Below are positions 8,202 through 18,497 of a DNA stretch of 64,000 nucleotides, piece by piece. The translations under genes were made by a program, and so were the position numbers. Source of the stretch: Maridesulfovibrio ferrireducens (GTDB taxonomy: Bacteria > Desulfobacterota > Desulfovibrionia > Desulfovibrionales > Desulfovibrionaceae); assembly GCF_900101105.1 (NCBI RefSeq), contig NZ_FNGA01000002.1, forward strand, positions 124,001-188,000, read 5' to 3'. Position 1 is the first letter of the stretch. Each line of letters opens with the position of its first letter. The notes under the pieces are model-generated. The model was not told where the DNA came from. It did no database searches and saw only the letters and a program-made list of their open reading frames with translations.

Positions 8202-11186
8202 TTAATCCCCTTTACCAAGCAAACAATAATCACTGCTTCCCTTTGCCGGAAGAATCACTCCCTGCGAACTTCTGCCATCCACTTTAAGAACCATCGACAC
8301 AGGTACTCTTAAATGACTTACAAATTTTCCTTCTTCAATTACAGGCTGTTTTGCAAACCATTCCCAGTTCATAAAATTATCTTCTTTATCAGAAACCATA
8401 AAATAATTAATGCCCAGCGTTGTGATATTATGAAAGAAATGTGATCCCTGCGACGGCTCTACTTTAAGAGTTTCAGTAGACGTTTCAACAATTGCCGAAA
8501 CTCCTGAAATATCGGGCCATTCAACAGGAATACCCAGCCAGTGGTCAGCTGAACCCCACCGGCCCGGCCCGGAAAGAATATATTTACGTTTCATCGCAAC
8601 TAGTTTCCCGTTCATCTTAGAAATTTCCATCGCAATCTCACGGGTTTTTGCAACATCAAATGAGTCCGGCCGAACTAACAAGATATCCTCAACGTCATTT
8701 TTTTCAGCATTTCCCAAAGCATGATTTGAGATGCACACTGCACTTTTTAAATCTTCATCAGTAATGTTAACCTGATTAAGATCAGCTCTGGCACTCATGG
8801 GCCTTAGTTGAAGAAGATTAAACTCAGGTAACCGGCCGTCCTCATACATATTTATACAAAACTCTGCCTCAACAGGACCGCCCATACCTTTTTCAGCAAT
8901 AAGAAGTACATCCTTTAAAACGGCTGATAGAGGTATTGATTTGTGTTTCAAAACAGGTGCAAACAAAATTATTTTCGGTCCCGGAATAGCCGCAGTATCT
9001 CTGATTCTGCCCTCTTGCGCCTGATACGTTGAAGCGAGCATCCTTACGGGCGGAATATCTTCAAAATCAGCAATATTTAACCTTTCTAAATTTGCATCCC
9101 CGTGAATATCTATATCCTGACCTCGATCCAGTTTAAGCCCGTAAAAACGAGTCTGAGCATTTTTAAGTGAATCGGCTAATGTTGGGCATTGAGGTAGAAT
9201 ATTAGGGTAACGAGGTGAGAATCTAATACACTGCTCACCATCCACAACGGATTTACCTATTCCCATAGCTATAGTTGCGACACCGTGTTCAGGTTTCATC
9301 TTTCCGAAAGGGTAATAATTATAAGATTGCCCCACCCCTGAAATGGCTGGAAAGAAATAATCCCCATACTGCTGCCCTGCAACCTGCTGAATAATTACGC
9401 CCATTTTTTCTTCGTCAGTGCGCTGATTAACTCGCTGAGAAAAAGATTTAGGAGCCCTGTAATAGGTAGAAGCCCACACAAGTTTAATTGCGCTGACCAG
9501 TTGCTCAAGCCTTTTTTCCAAATCCGCATTATCATTTGGGATCATGTATGTGCTGTAAAGTCCGGCATATGCCTGATACTGAGCATCCTCAAGTAAACTG
9601 GATGAACGAACTGAGAGTGGATACTTAACTTCCTTCAAATATGCCCAGAGCTGCGCTTCAATCCAACCGGGAAAGAAAGCATCTGAAAAGAGCTGCGCGA
9701 CCTGCTTATCGTCAATATCAGCAGAAGCGAGATAAAACAGACTGTTCATTTCCATAAAATCATCAAACCCGGATGTTCCGATAGTCAGGGTCTTCGGAGC
9801 AATTATTTTCATTTCTGAATGCTTTTCATGTATCCATGAATTACGATTCAGCATCGACTGAATAAAAGCCAACCCCCTTGCCTTTCCACCGAGTGAACCT
9901 GAGCCTATTTTCAAGAACTCCGTCTGCGGATCAAAATCCTTAGGATTAAATGAAACAATCACGCCCTGCTGACGACGTGTACGACGAGCGGCAATAAGAG
10001 ACATCATGTACTGTCGATGAGCTTCGATATTTGGAAAATCTTTATCTTTTAAAGGTCTGATTTTATTAGCAAGCCTGATCTCTGTTCTGGCATAAAACCA
10101 ACGTGAAAAATCATTTCTTTCACAGTGCCTTATGAAAATATCGTGAGGAATATTGCGGAGTGTTTTTTCTAAAGAATATAAACTGGATGCTCTGGCTATT
10201 TCATTTTCTTCAAGATCTCTGAAAACAAAGTCACCGAAACCAAGATGCTCTGTCACAAAATTCCGAACTTCAGACATCAAATCCGGTGAGTTTTTATCAA
10301 CAAAATAAGCAGGTATTTCTACGGCCCTAGATTCATTTGCAGGTTCGTTACTGGCTAGAAGCAACGGAATATCTTCCCTGTTAACTTTAATCTCTTTCAA
10401 TAAATCAATGCCTGCACTTCCGTCCAACTTGCCATTTCTAGGAAATCTGACATCAGAAATAACACCGAGAATATACGGCCCATACTTTTTGAAAAGTTCT
10501 AAAGCTTCTTCATATGTTTGCGCTGTAATAATTTTAGGACGGGCGCGCATGGTTAAAAGACGATGTTCAGAATTAAGTCCTTCTTCAAGGAGAGCCTGAG
10601 TCTGTCTTACAAGTTCCTTATATAAAATAGGCAGAAATGAAGCTAAATAACGAGGTGAGTCTTCAACAACAATAATTACCCTGATTCCGACTGACAACGT
10701 ATCATGCTCAACATTAAGCAAGTCCTCAAGATTTTTGACCATCGCTACCAACAATTCTGCATCTCCAGACCAGACGAACTGCCTGTCAACACCCCCGAGC
10801 ACCCCGCCTTCAGCAACTTCGACCTGCCTGTGGCTAAGCAATGCTACAGGAATTCCGGGAACTTTTTCCTTAATTCTCAACCCCATATCAAAGCAATCCA
10901 TGTTTGAGAGATGTGGCATAATAATAACTAAATCAAACGAATCAGACTCCAGAATTTCAAGGGCCTCATCAATATTTGAGACCCATGTAAGACGTGGCGG
11001 ACGGCTGAGATTAAGCCCCCGGTATTCACTGACTATTCTTTCGGAAATCTTACTGTCTTCCTCCATAACCCAGGCATCATATGGGCTGGAAATCAAAAGA
11101 ATCTCTTTGACCTTTATTTTCATAAGGTCATGATAAAGACTGAACTTTCGCCCTTGATTACCAGTAAACATCAACCTGCTTTCCAT
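8202..11186 (-). CDS. Receiver-receiver-PEP/pyruvate-binding (ATP-grasp) protein
   Basis: This 994-residue protein joins signalling and nucleotide-binding parts. Residues about 25-140 resemble a receiver fold, but the phospho-acceptor position reads DLVIIMPHL, with Met where Asp is expected. Residues about 165-320 form a second receiver with an acidic pocket (VVEDSP), a likely phospho-acceptor in GVISDVRFP and a lysine in FVDKNSP. From about 425 on comes the PPDK-N/PEP-synthase ATP-grasp domain (GSLGGKARGLAFI, PLSVRSSSLLEDAQYQAYAGLYSTY, ending EFNLLQLRPM). The C-terminal part carries SGPGRWGSADHWLGIPV and EPSQGSHFFHNITTLG. I see no phosphohistidine swivel or PEP barrel, so it is not a complete PEP synthase. 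It stands alone. The function is unknown; a phosphorylation-controlled phosphotransferase or ligase is an inference. Confidence 0.85.
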   Translation of the reverse strand: MESRLMFTGNQGRKFSLYHDLMKIKVKEILLISSPYDAWVMEEDSKISERIVSEYRGLNLSRPPRLTWVSNIDEALEILESDSFDLVIIMPHLSNMDCFDMGLRIKEKVPGIPVALLSHRQVEVAEGGVLGGVDRQFVWSGDAELLVAMVKNLEDLLNVEHDTLSVGIRVIIVVEDSPRYLASFLPILYKELVRQTQALLEEGLNSEHRLLTMRARPKIITAQTYEEALELFKKYGPYILGVISDVRFPRNGKLDGSAGIDLLKEIKVNREDIPLLLASNEPANESRAVEIPAYFVDKNSPDLMSEVRNFVTEHLGFGDFVFRDLEENEIARASSLYSLEKTLRNIPHDIFIRHCERNDFSRWFYARTEIRLANKIRPLKDKDFPNIEAHRQYMMSLIAARRTRRQQGVIVSFNPKDFDPQTEFLKIGSGSLGGKARGLAFIQSMLNRNSWIHEKHSEMKIIAPKTLTIGTSGFDDFMEMNSLFYLASADIDDKQVAQLFSDAFFPGWIEAQLWAYLKEVKYPLSVRSSSLLEDAQYQAYAGLYSTYMIPNDNADLEKRLEQLVSAIKLVWASTYYRAPKSFSQRVNQRTDEEKMGVIIQQVAGQQYGDYFFPAISGVGQSYNYYPFGKMKPEHGVATIAMGIGKSVVDGEQCIRFSPRYPNILPQCPTLADSLKNAQTRFYGLKLDRGQDIDIHGDANLERLNIADFEDIPPVRMLASTYQAQEGRIRDTAAIPGPKIILFAPVLKHKSIPLSAVLKDVLLIAEKGMGGPVEAEFCINMYEDGRLPEFNLLQLRPMSARADLNQVNITDEDLKSAVCISNHALGNAEKNDVEDILLVRPDSFDVAKTREIAMEISKMNGKLVAMKRKYILSGPGRWGSADHWLGIPVEWPDISGVSAIVETSTETLKVEPSQGSHFFHNITTLGINYFMVSDKEDNFMNWEWFAKQPVIEEGKFVSHLRVPVSMVLKVDGRSSQGVILPAKGSSDYCLLGKGD

Positions 11187-11222
11187 AAAATTCCCACCCG
11201 AATTAAAATTATTTCATTAAAA

Positions 11223-11255
11223 AAGGGCGAAAAGCGAAAAACGCAATCCGCCCTT
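11223..11255 (-). terminator. gdhA: Intrinsic terminator after gdhA
   Basis: The arms AAGGGCG (11223-11229) and CGCCCTT (11249-11255) are followed on the minus strand by a run of T (complement of 11219-11222 and beyond). It lies about 30 bases past the gdhA stop. Confidence 0.7.
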
Positions 11256-11287
11256 AGGGTGTAATTATACTAAAAAACAATAATTAA

Positions 11288-12942
<1,655 letters not shown>

Positions 12943-12971
12943 TTGACAAAAAGTAATTGCTCAATTACTAA
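12943..12971 (+). promoter_or_regulatory. Putative sigma-70 promoter of the symporter operon
   Basis: TTGACA (12943-12948) is followed after 17 bases by TACTAA (12966-12971). Transcription from here would give a leader of about 230 bases before the 51-codon gene. Confidence 0.5.
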
Positions 12972-13038
12972 TAAAGTCAATGAACACCCAGCTACCCATA
13001 TTTTTCTTTTATTCTTATTTTATATTTACCAGCCCTGT

Positions 13039-13120
13039 GGCCTGGTGGTGTTCACTCGCGTAAAAGCAAATAAAAGAGTTTCACACAAGGCCGCAGCTTA
13101 ACGCTGGCGGCCTTTTTTTT
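13039..13120 (+). promoter_or_regulatory. Attenuator-like leader: terminator hairpin with competing upstream stem
   Basis: A textbook intrinsic terminator lies in the leader: AAGGCCGC (13087-13094), AGC/GCT inner pairs, GCGGCCTT (13107-13114) and a T-run to 13120. Its left arm can pair instead with GGCCT at 13039-13043, aided by ACTC/GAGT (13054-13057 with 13076-13079). The two folds exclude each other, which is the layout of a transcription attenuator or riboswitch. No gene lies upstream on this strand that would need a terminator here. The ligand or factor is unknown, and I do not recognise a known riboswitch class. Confidence 0.55.
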
Positions 13121-13210
13121 GTCTCCAGCCCACCGAAAGCTTGCTGCCCCAACTGGGATTTTTTTAAAAACAATCCTGTTTTTACAAAATTAACATTTTG
13201 GAGGTGTCTG

Positions 13211-13366
13211 ATGTTAGGTTTAGGAAGTATTGAGATAGTATTAGTTTTTTGGCTTTGCTTGCTGGCAGCGCTTGGCTGCGTTGCTTACGGCATTATCAAC
13301 TGGAATAAAAAAGGTAAGCCGGATGCTACTGCGAAAGTAATTGATATAAAGGCTGAGGATAAATAG
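13211..13366 (+). CDS. Symporter small accessory protein (51 aa)
   Basis: This short gene codes for 51 residues, beginning MLGLGSIEIVLVFWLCLLAA and ending in a charged tail with NWNKKGKPD and KAEDK. It has one membrane helix with a small cytoplasmic end. A ribosome site (GGAGG, 13199-13204) stands seven bases before the ATG, and its stop codon abuts the symporter's ATG at 13367. Small one-helix proteins encoded just before sodium/solute symporters form a known family; they are thought to help assembly or activity of the carrier, although the exact role is not settled. Codon use and spacing make translation almost certain. Confidence 0.85.
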   Translation: MLGLGSIEIVLVFWLCLLAALGCVAYGIINWNKKGKPDATAKVIDIKAEDK

Positions 13367-14965
13367 ATGATCACCAAAATAGTAATTATCGTCATATACC
13401 TCGCAGTAATTTTCTACCTCGGATTCAAGGGCTGGCAGTCTACCAAAAAGTCCACAGATTATATGCTTGCAGGCAGACAGATGAATCCTTTCATCATGGC
13501 AATGTCTTACGGAGCAACGTTTGTTTCCACTTCTGCCATCATCGGCTTCGGCGGAGCGGCGGGATTGTTCGGTTTTCCACTTCTATGGCTCACACTTGCC
13601 ACAATTGTCATAGGAGTTTTTATTGCGATGGTATTCTTTGGCAAAAGAACCCGACGCATGGGACTTGCCCTCGAAAGTCACACCTTTCCCGAGCTGCTCG
13701 GCAGACGTTACGATTCAAGATTTATTCAAGGTTTTGCCGGCGGAATTATTTTTCTATTCATTCCCATCTATGCGGCAGCTGTCCTCATTGGGATTTCACG
13801 TATGATGGAGATTTCATTCGGCATTCCTTACGGAGCGGCATTGATCATAATCAGTCTTATCCTTGCCCTGTACGTTGTTACAGGCGGCATGAAAGCTGTA
13901 ATGTATACTGATGCTTTTCAGGGAGTTATTATGGCGGTAATGATGCTCATACTTGTCATTTCAACATACGTAATGCTCGGCGGCGTGACTGAAGCGCATC
14001 AGGCTCTTACTGACATGGTTAATCTGATGCCGGAAAAACTTGTGAAAGGCGGCATGATCGGCTGGACGCAAGGAACCAGATTCGGCACCCCGCTCTGGCT
14101 CGTAATATACACCACCATCGTTTACGGTGTAGGTGTCGGTGTTCTGGCTCAGCCACAGCTTGCAGTAAGATTTATGACCGTTCCTTCCGACCGCGAACTT
14201 AATCGTGCAGTTCTTTACGGCGGTATTTTTATTCCGCTGATGACAGGTGTTGCTTTTACTGTCGGAGCACTTTCTAATGCGGTTTTTTACAAATCTGTCG
14301 GAAAAATATCCATTGCCGTAGCAGGCGGCAACATGGATAAAATTATTCCAATGTATATTGAACAGATGATGCCTCCGTGGTTCTCATCACTCTTCCTACT
14401 AGCAATGCTTGCTGCGGGTATGTCTACCCTTTCATCTCAGTACCACGTAGGCGGAACAGCACTGGGACGAGACTTTTTTGAAAGATTCGTTAAAGTTTCC
14501 AGTGAAAAATCAGTTAAAATCACCCGCATAGGTGTATCCATAACGCTCCTTGCCGCTATTGCATGGGCATGGGTTCTTCCTCCGTCCATCATTGCAAGAG
14601 CTACTGCGTTCTTCTTCGGCCTATGTGCCGCGTCCTTCCTGCCTATTTATCTTCTGGGCCTTTACTGGAAAGGAATGACAAAGAAAGCCGCAAAAGTATC
14701 TTTAGTCGGTGGATTCAGTGCCTCAATGTTCTGGCTGCTTTTTGTTCACGCTAAAGAAGCAGTGCCGATAGGTCTTTGCCAGACATTATTCGGTCAGCCG
14801 ACTCTCGTCACCAATGCGACAAAAGGCTCATGGATATGGTTGCTTCAATGGGTCGACCCCAACGTGGTAGCTCTTCCGATATCTCTCCTTTTAGCAATTG
14901 GAGTCTCATTCATTACTACCAAAATAGACAAAGAACATCTGAAGCTTTGCTGGAGCAACATATAA
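13367..14965 (+). CDS. Sodium:solute symporter (SSS family)
   Basis: This is a sodium-coupled uptake carrier of 532 residues with about 13 membrane helices. The family core is visible: STDYMLAGRQMNPFIMAMSYGATFVSTSAIIGF in TM1-2 (sodium-site region), the TGGMKAVMYTDAFQGVIM stretch typical of SSS proteins, and AMLAAGMSTLSSQYHVGGTALGRDF late in the chain. It belongs to the PanF/PutP/acetate-permease superfamily, but I cannot assign pantothenate, proline or organic acids from sequence. It is co-transcribed with the 51-residue accessory gene and ends at a strong terminator. The attenuator-like leader suggests that its expression responds to a small molecule. Confidence 0.9.
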   Translation: MITKIVIIVIYLAVIFYLGFKGWQSTKKSTDYMLAGRQMNPFIMAMSYGATFVSTSAIIGFGGAAGLFGFPLLWLTLATIVIGVFIAMVFFGKRTRRMGLALESHTFPELLGRRYDSRFIQGFAGGIIFLFIPIYAAAVLIGISRMMEISFGIPYGAALIIISLILALYVVTGGMKAVMYTDAFQGVIMAVMMLILVISTYVMLGGVTEAHQALTDMVNLMPEKLVKGGMIGWTQGTRFGTPLWLVIYTTIVYGVGVGVLAQPQLAVRFMTVPSDRELNRAVLYGGIFIPLMTGVAFTVGALSNAVFYKSVGKISIAVAGGNMDKIIPMYIEQMMPPWFSSLFLLAMLAAGMSTLSSQYHVGGTALGRDFFERFVKVSSEKSVKITRIGVSITLLAAIAWAWVLPPSIIARATAFFFGLCAASFLPIYLLGLYWKGMTKKAAKVSLVGGFSASMFWLLFVHAKEAVPIGLCQTLFGQPTLVTNATKGSWIWLLQWVDPNVVALPISLLLAIGVSFITTKIDKEHLKLCWSNI

Positions 14966-15000
14966 GCTTTAAGATCCTATCTTCTCTAAATTAATGTAAC

Positions 15001-15046
15001 AAAAAAGGTCCGAATTTCTGCATCAGCAAAAATTCGGACCTTTTTT
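15001..15046. terminator. Bidirectional terminator after the symporter
   Basis: The arms AAAAAAGGTCCGAATTT (15001-15017) and its exact complement (15030-15046) serve both the symporter and the convergent gene at 15070. Confidence 0.93.
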
Positions 15047-15069
15047 GTATAAAGTATAAAATAATTGTC

Positions 15070-15678
15070 TTACTTTTTCATACTTTTACCTTTAGGCATT
15101 TTCTTCAATTCAACTTTTCTAATTGGAGGCAAGGAACAAGAGTCACTGCAACATGTGCCTTGTAAAAATCCAGTATAAGTATAAAAAATTCTTTCAATCT
15201 TCGCCCTTCTTTCTGCGGGCAAGGGTTCTCTTTTATACCCTTCAACCATAGAAAGAAGCTCTTTGTAATCAGGGACGGATCTCATACCGTGAGCAATCGT
15301 TTTACCTGAAATGGCATCTAACAAAAAAGCATCCATTGAATCACTTATGATTACGTATGGAACAGGTCCACCTTGAAGAAGCTTGCCGGCACAGACGGCT
15401 TCACGCTCATAACTCCCCACATCTCCGGCACAGAACATTACCATGAGAATCGGGGCCCCTGCTGTGTCATATATAACCAGATCAATAGTCCGGCACATTT
15501 CTTCACCGTCAATATTAAAACACAGGTCTACTTTAGCTTTTAGAGATTCCTTAGGGTAGCCGTGCTCTTCAACAAGAATCTTAGCCAGAGTCTGCCTGAA
15601 TTCTTCGTAAGTCGTCTCAACTATTTCCTCTCCGCTTAAATAATCTCTGAGAGTTCCGCCCATACTGACTTCGTGCAT
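15070..15678 (-). CDS. HsdR N-terminal-like (type I restriction enzyme R domain) protein
   Basis: A 202-residue stand-alone protein resembles the nuclease-fold domain found at the start of type I restriction R subunits (HSDR_N_2 group). Supporting stretches are YEEFRQTLAKILVEEHGYPKE, then CRTIDLVIYD and PILMVMFCAGD, where a PD-(D/E)xK nuclease would have its D and ExK; here the second half is not a clear ExK. No hsdM or hsdS genes are nearby, so it is not a restriction system. A cysteine group (CCSDSC) lies near the basic C-terminus. I start at ATG 15678, with GGAGG five bases upstream. Function unknown. Confidence 0.7.
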   Translation of the reverse strand: MHEVSMGGTLRDYLSGEEIVETTYEEFRQTLAKILVEEHGYPKESLKAKVDLCFNIDGEEMCRTIDLVIYDTAGAPILMVMFCAGDVGSYEREAVCAGKLLQGGPVPYVIISDSMDAFLLDAISGKTIAHGMRSVPDYKELLSMVEGYKREPLPAERRAKIERIFYTYTGFLQGTCCSDSCSLPPIRKVELKKMPKGKSMKK

Positions 15679-15863
15679 TCCAGCCTCCATAATATATTTT
15701 CACAGCTAAATTAAATTCACATTACTAATATATATAAGCATATTTTGTTCTATTGCAACCATCCCCACAAAAAAAACTCATCCTGATCAAGAGTAATTAC
15801 AAATAAAAAAAATAAGAAAACAAATCAGTTAAAACTTTTATTATTGACAACCTAATTTACGTA

Positions 15864-15893
15864 TTGACAACTAGATTGTCATTCTGACATATT
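15864..15893 (+). promoter_or_regulatory. Putative promoter of the methyltransferase/MarR operon
   Basis: TTGACA (15864-15869) is followed after 18 bases by CATATT (15888-15893). The -35 box and spacer overlap the dyad at 15865-15881, as expected for a repressed promoter. A second TTGACAAC lies 20 bases upstream (15844-15851). Confidence 0.45.
15865..15881. promoter_or_regulatory. Candidate MarR operator
   Basis: TGACAA (15865-15870) and TTGTCA (15876-15881) form a dyad with a five-base centre, a size suited to a MarR dimer. A half-site copy (TTGACAACCTAA) precedes it at 15844. The MarR gene is the second gene of the operon that it would control, so autoregulation is likely. Confidence 0.5.
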
Positions 15894-15921
15894 ACTTAAA
15901 ACACACACCAAGGAGATTACA

Positions 15922-16416
15922 ATGAAAAAGCAAGCCATCCCTAACGTTCCTGAAACTGACTCAGCCGGCGTAAAAATAATGCCGCCATCCATTTTCTTCT
16001 GCTGTCTGATCAGTGGCATCACACTTAACATTTTTTTCACGTGGCAGATTATGCCCGAAAACTGGTTAGCCTTGTTAATTACCGGCATAATCATCATAGC
16101 GGCTGGTATATCTTTCATGATGTGGGGACATGCCCGTTTCAAATCTCTGGGAGTCAACGTACCCACTGACATGCCGGCGTCACAATTGGTAACAGATGGA
16201 GCGCACCAATACAGCCGCAACCCAATGTATGTAGGATTTATTGCCATACTTTTGGGATTAGGGATTGCCGTCGACAGTGTGTGGATGCTAGTTTCCGCCT
16301 TACCGATGACTCTGTATCTTTCATTCTATGTAATCCCCAAAGAAGAAGCATACCTTCTCAGAACTTTTGGCGCAGAATTTAAAACATATTGCAAATACGT
16401 ACGTAAATGGCTTTAA
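15922..16416 (+). CDS. Isoprenylcysteine methyltransferase (ICMT/PEMT-like) family membrane protein
   Basis: A 164-residue integral membrane protein has about four helices and the C-terminal signature of the ICMT/phospholipid-methyltransferase family: GAHQYSRNPMYVGF followed by KEEAYLLRTFGAEFKTYCKYV, the SAM-binding and active-site region. Bacterial members methylate small hydrophobic or lipid substrates that are mostly unknown; this one has no assigned substrate. The ATG at 15922 has AAGGAG upstream. Its stop is one base before the MarR gene's ATG, so the two are translated together and share the promoter and operator at 15864-15893. Confidence 0.85.
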   Translation: MKKQAIPNVPETDSAGVKIMPPSIFFCCLISGITLNIFFTWQIMPENWLALLITGIIIIAAGISFMMWGHARFKSLGVNVPTDMPASQLVTDGAHQYSRNPMYVGFIAILLGLGIAVDSVWMLVSALPMTLYLSFYVIPKEEAYLLRTFGAEFKTYCKYVRKWL

Positions 16417-16417
16417 C

Positions 16418-16870
16418 ATGATTGAAAAAAACGCTTCAGGCGCTAATTTACACACTTTATTCAAAGAGATATTCAACCTGCAATCAACTTTGTCCGAAGT
16501 GGTGGACGAAGTTCATGAAAAAGCGGGTATGCGCACCTCTCAAGTCAGGCTGGCAAACACACTTTTAGAACTTGGTCAGGCAACCGTCCCGGACATCGCC
16601 TATGCCATGAAAATATCGCGCCAGTTTGTGCAGACTGCGATCAATGAGCTAGAAAAACAAAATATGATTGAGTTTCAGGAAAACCCGCGCCACAAGCGTT
16701 CAAAGCTGCTGAAACTTACCGAACATGGCCGCGATGTATTGAATCAGGTCCGCGAAAATGAAGAGGCCATCATCCAGAAAAAACTACCTGATATGGACGC
16801 AACCAAAGTCAAGGCGGCCTACGAGTTGCTTGCGTCCATCCGGGTGAAAATAAATAAAAAGAACACGTGA
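16418..16870 (+). CDS. MarR-family transcriptional regulator
   Basis: A 150-residue winged-helix regulator. The helix-turn-helix reads VPDIAYAMKISRQFVQTAINELEKQNMIEF, followed by the wing NPRHKRSKLLKLTEHG, both typical for MarR. Helical dimer-forming ends flank it. I start at ATG 16418, right after the methyltransferase stop; a longer frame starting at a TTG at 16367 would overlap that gene by 50 bases and is less likely. It probably represses its own operon through the dyad at 15865-15881. The inducing ligand is unknown. Confidence 0.88.
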   Translation: MIEKNASGANLHTLFKEIFNLQSTLSEVVDEVHEKAGMRTSQVRLANTLLELGQATVPDIAYAMKISRQFVQTAINELEKQNMIEFQENPRHKRSKLLKLTEHGRDVLNQVRENEEAIIQKKLPDMDATKVKAAYELLASIRVKINKKNT

Positions 16871-16913
16871 AAGATACAGGCATAGTAATGAATATCTTGT
16901 GACAAAAAGAATA

Positions 16914-18392
16914 TTATTCAAGATCTTCCAGATTCATGCCGCTTGTTTCTATTCTGAAAAACCAAGTTACCACTGCCCCGAGAAGTGAACAGCCGACCAG
17001 AAAGTACAATATTATTTCTGTGCCTAAATCCTTAAGCAGAAAAGGAAAGAAAAAAGCTGTAATAACAGCTCCAATCTTTGCAATGGAGGCCGCAAACCCG
17101 GCCCCTTTCCCTCTTATTTTTGTGGGAAAAACTTCACCGGCAATAAGATAAGTAATGGCATTTGGACCGATGTTAGTCATGAAACTGAACAACATAAAAC
17201 CGCTGAACAGATAAACTATCTTCATTTCTGGTCCCGCCCCCATCGAAAGAGTAGCTAGAAACAACCCTGCTGCACAGCCGATAAACCCGAACACCTGCAG
17301 TTTAATTCTTCCTACTTTATCAGCAAGCATTACCGCGCAAATGACGCCTACAATCAGAAGCACATCAATAAAGGCCGCACCCTTCGCGGCGATCATATCA
17401 TTTTGAATAAGGTCAGCAACATTTCTTGGATAAACAGATGTTGCGCCGATAACTGAACCGAGAATTGTCGGCGTGAAAATTCCAATACCATATGTACTCA
17501 AATCCTGAATAAACCATGGAACGGACGCAAGAATGGTTGCTTTGATGTTTTTTCCACGGAATAAATCTAAATAAGTTCCGGGAGTTACTTTATCACCATT
17601 GCTGTCTGTGGTTTTAGGAACAGCCAATTTAATAAACGGTGGATATTTGGGTTTACGATACAATAATCGCATTAAGGCATCTTCCGCTTCTTTTCTCCGC
17701 CCCTTAGACACAAGCCAGTGCCCACTGTCGGGAATATGAAACCTTCCGATAACAACAAAAATAGCTGGAATTATTGCAGTGGCGTACATCCAGCGCCAAG
17801 CACCCAGTTCAGGATTTTTATATAAAATTAGATACCCGATTGCTGTTCCGAATAATGCACCGACTGCCTGAAAAGCAAAAGCGCTGAGTACAAGCCTGCC
17901 GCGATCAATACTGGGAATACTTTCAGAAATAATCATATGGGCAGTGGGATAATCGCAACCAAGTGCAAGCCCGACACCGAAAAGGAAAATGACCAGCATG
18001 GTATAATTCGTACTGCAAATGAGAAAAATCAAACAAATTGCAAAAAGAACCATCTCAATGATAAACATTCTTTTTCGGCCATAATGATCCGCAAGATTTC
18101 CTAGAGCAAATGCTCCTACCAAAATTCCAAATAATGAGGCGGCGCTCACAGCTCCTTTCTCAAAAGCTCCAAGACCAAATTCACGGACAATAAGAGGAAG
18201 AGCAACTCCGGTCATGAAAACCACGAGTCCTTCGAAAAATTTACCTGCAGAAGCCAGAACCCATATTCTCCATTGCATAGCGGTCATAGGAGATGACGGA
18301 GCAAGTGTACCATCGGCCCAATAAGGCGTTTCATCAATATAATCCTGAACAGTTCTAGCAACGGCTTTATCAACCCCGTCAACTTTAGACAT
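16914..18392 (-). CDS. MFS transporter (metabolite:H+ symporter / sugar-porter-like)
   Basis: A 492-residue carrier with 12 predicted membrane helices. Major-facilitator motifs are GNLADHYGRKRMFIIEM in loop 2-3 and its second-half counterpart MLADKVGRIKLQVFGF, plus FPTKIRGKGAGFAASIAKIGA near the end, which is common in the aromatic-acid/metabolite symporter and SV2-like groups. It stands alone and converges with the MarR gene. I start at ATG 18392, with GGGAG eight bases upstream; a GTG at 18398 is too close to that site. The substrate is unknown. Confidence 0.88.
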   Translation of the reverse strand: MSKVDGVDKAVARTVQDYIDETPYWADGTLAPSSPMTAMQWRIWVLASAGKFFEGLVVFMTGVALPLIVREFGLGAFEKGAVSAASLFGILVGAFALGNLADHYGRKRMFIIEMVLFAICLIFLICSTNYTMLVIFLFGVGLALGCDYPTAHMIISESIPSIDRGRLVLSAFAFQAVGALFGTAIGYLILYKNPELGAWRWMYATAIIPAIFVVIGRFHIPDSGHWLVSKGRRKEAEDALMRLLYRKPKYPPFIKLAVPKTTDSNGDKVTPGTYLDLFRGKNIKATILASVPWFIQDLSTYGIGIFTPTILGSVIGATSVYPRNVADLIQNDMIAAKGAAFIDVLLIVGVICAVMLADKVGRIKLQVFGFIGCAAGLFLATLSMGAGPEMKIVYLFSGFMLFSFMTNIGPNAITYLIAGEVFPTKIRGKGAGFAASIAKIGAVITAFFFPFLLKDLGTEIILYFLVGCSLLGAVVTWFFRIETSGMNLEDLE

Positions 18393-18497
18393 AAACACTG
18401 CTCCCTAATAAATTTATATCAATACAATGACTTCTGTATCATCAGGGAGAACAATTGTCCCGTTGCATCCACATTTACATTAATTTAATTAAAAGAA

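Noticed and set aside
15070-15678. A type I restriction-modification locus
   Set aside because: No hsdM, hsdS or helicase domain is nearby; only the N-terminal domain resemblance is present.
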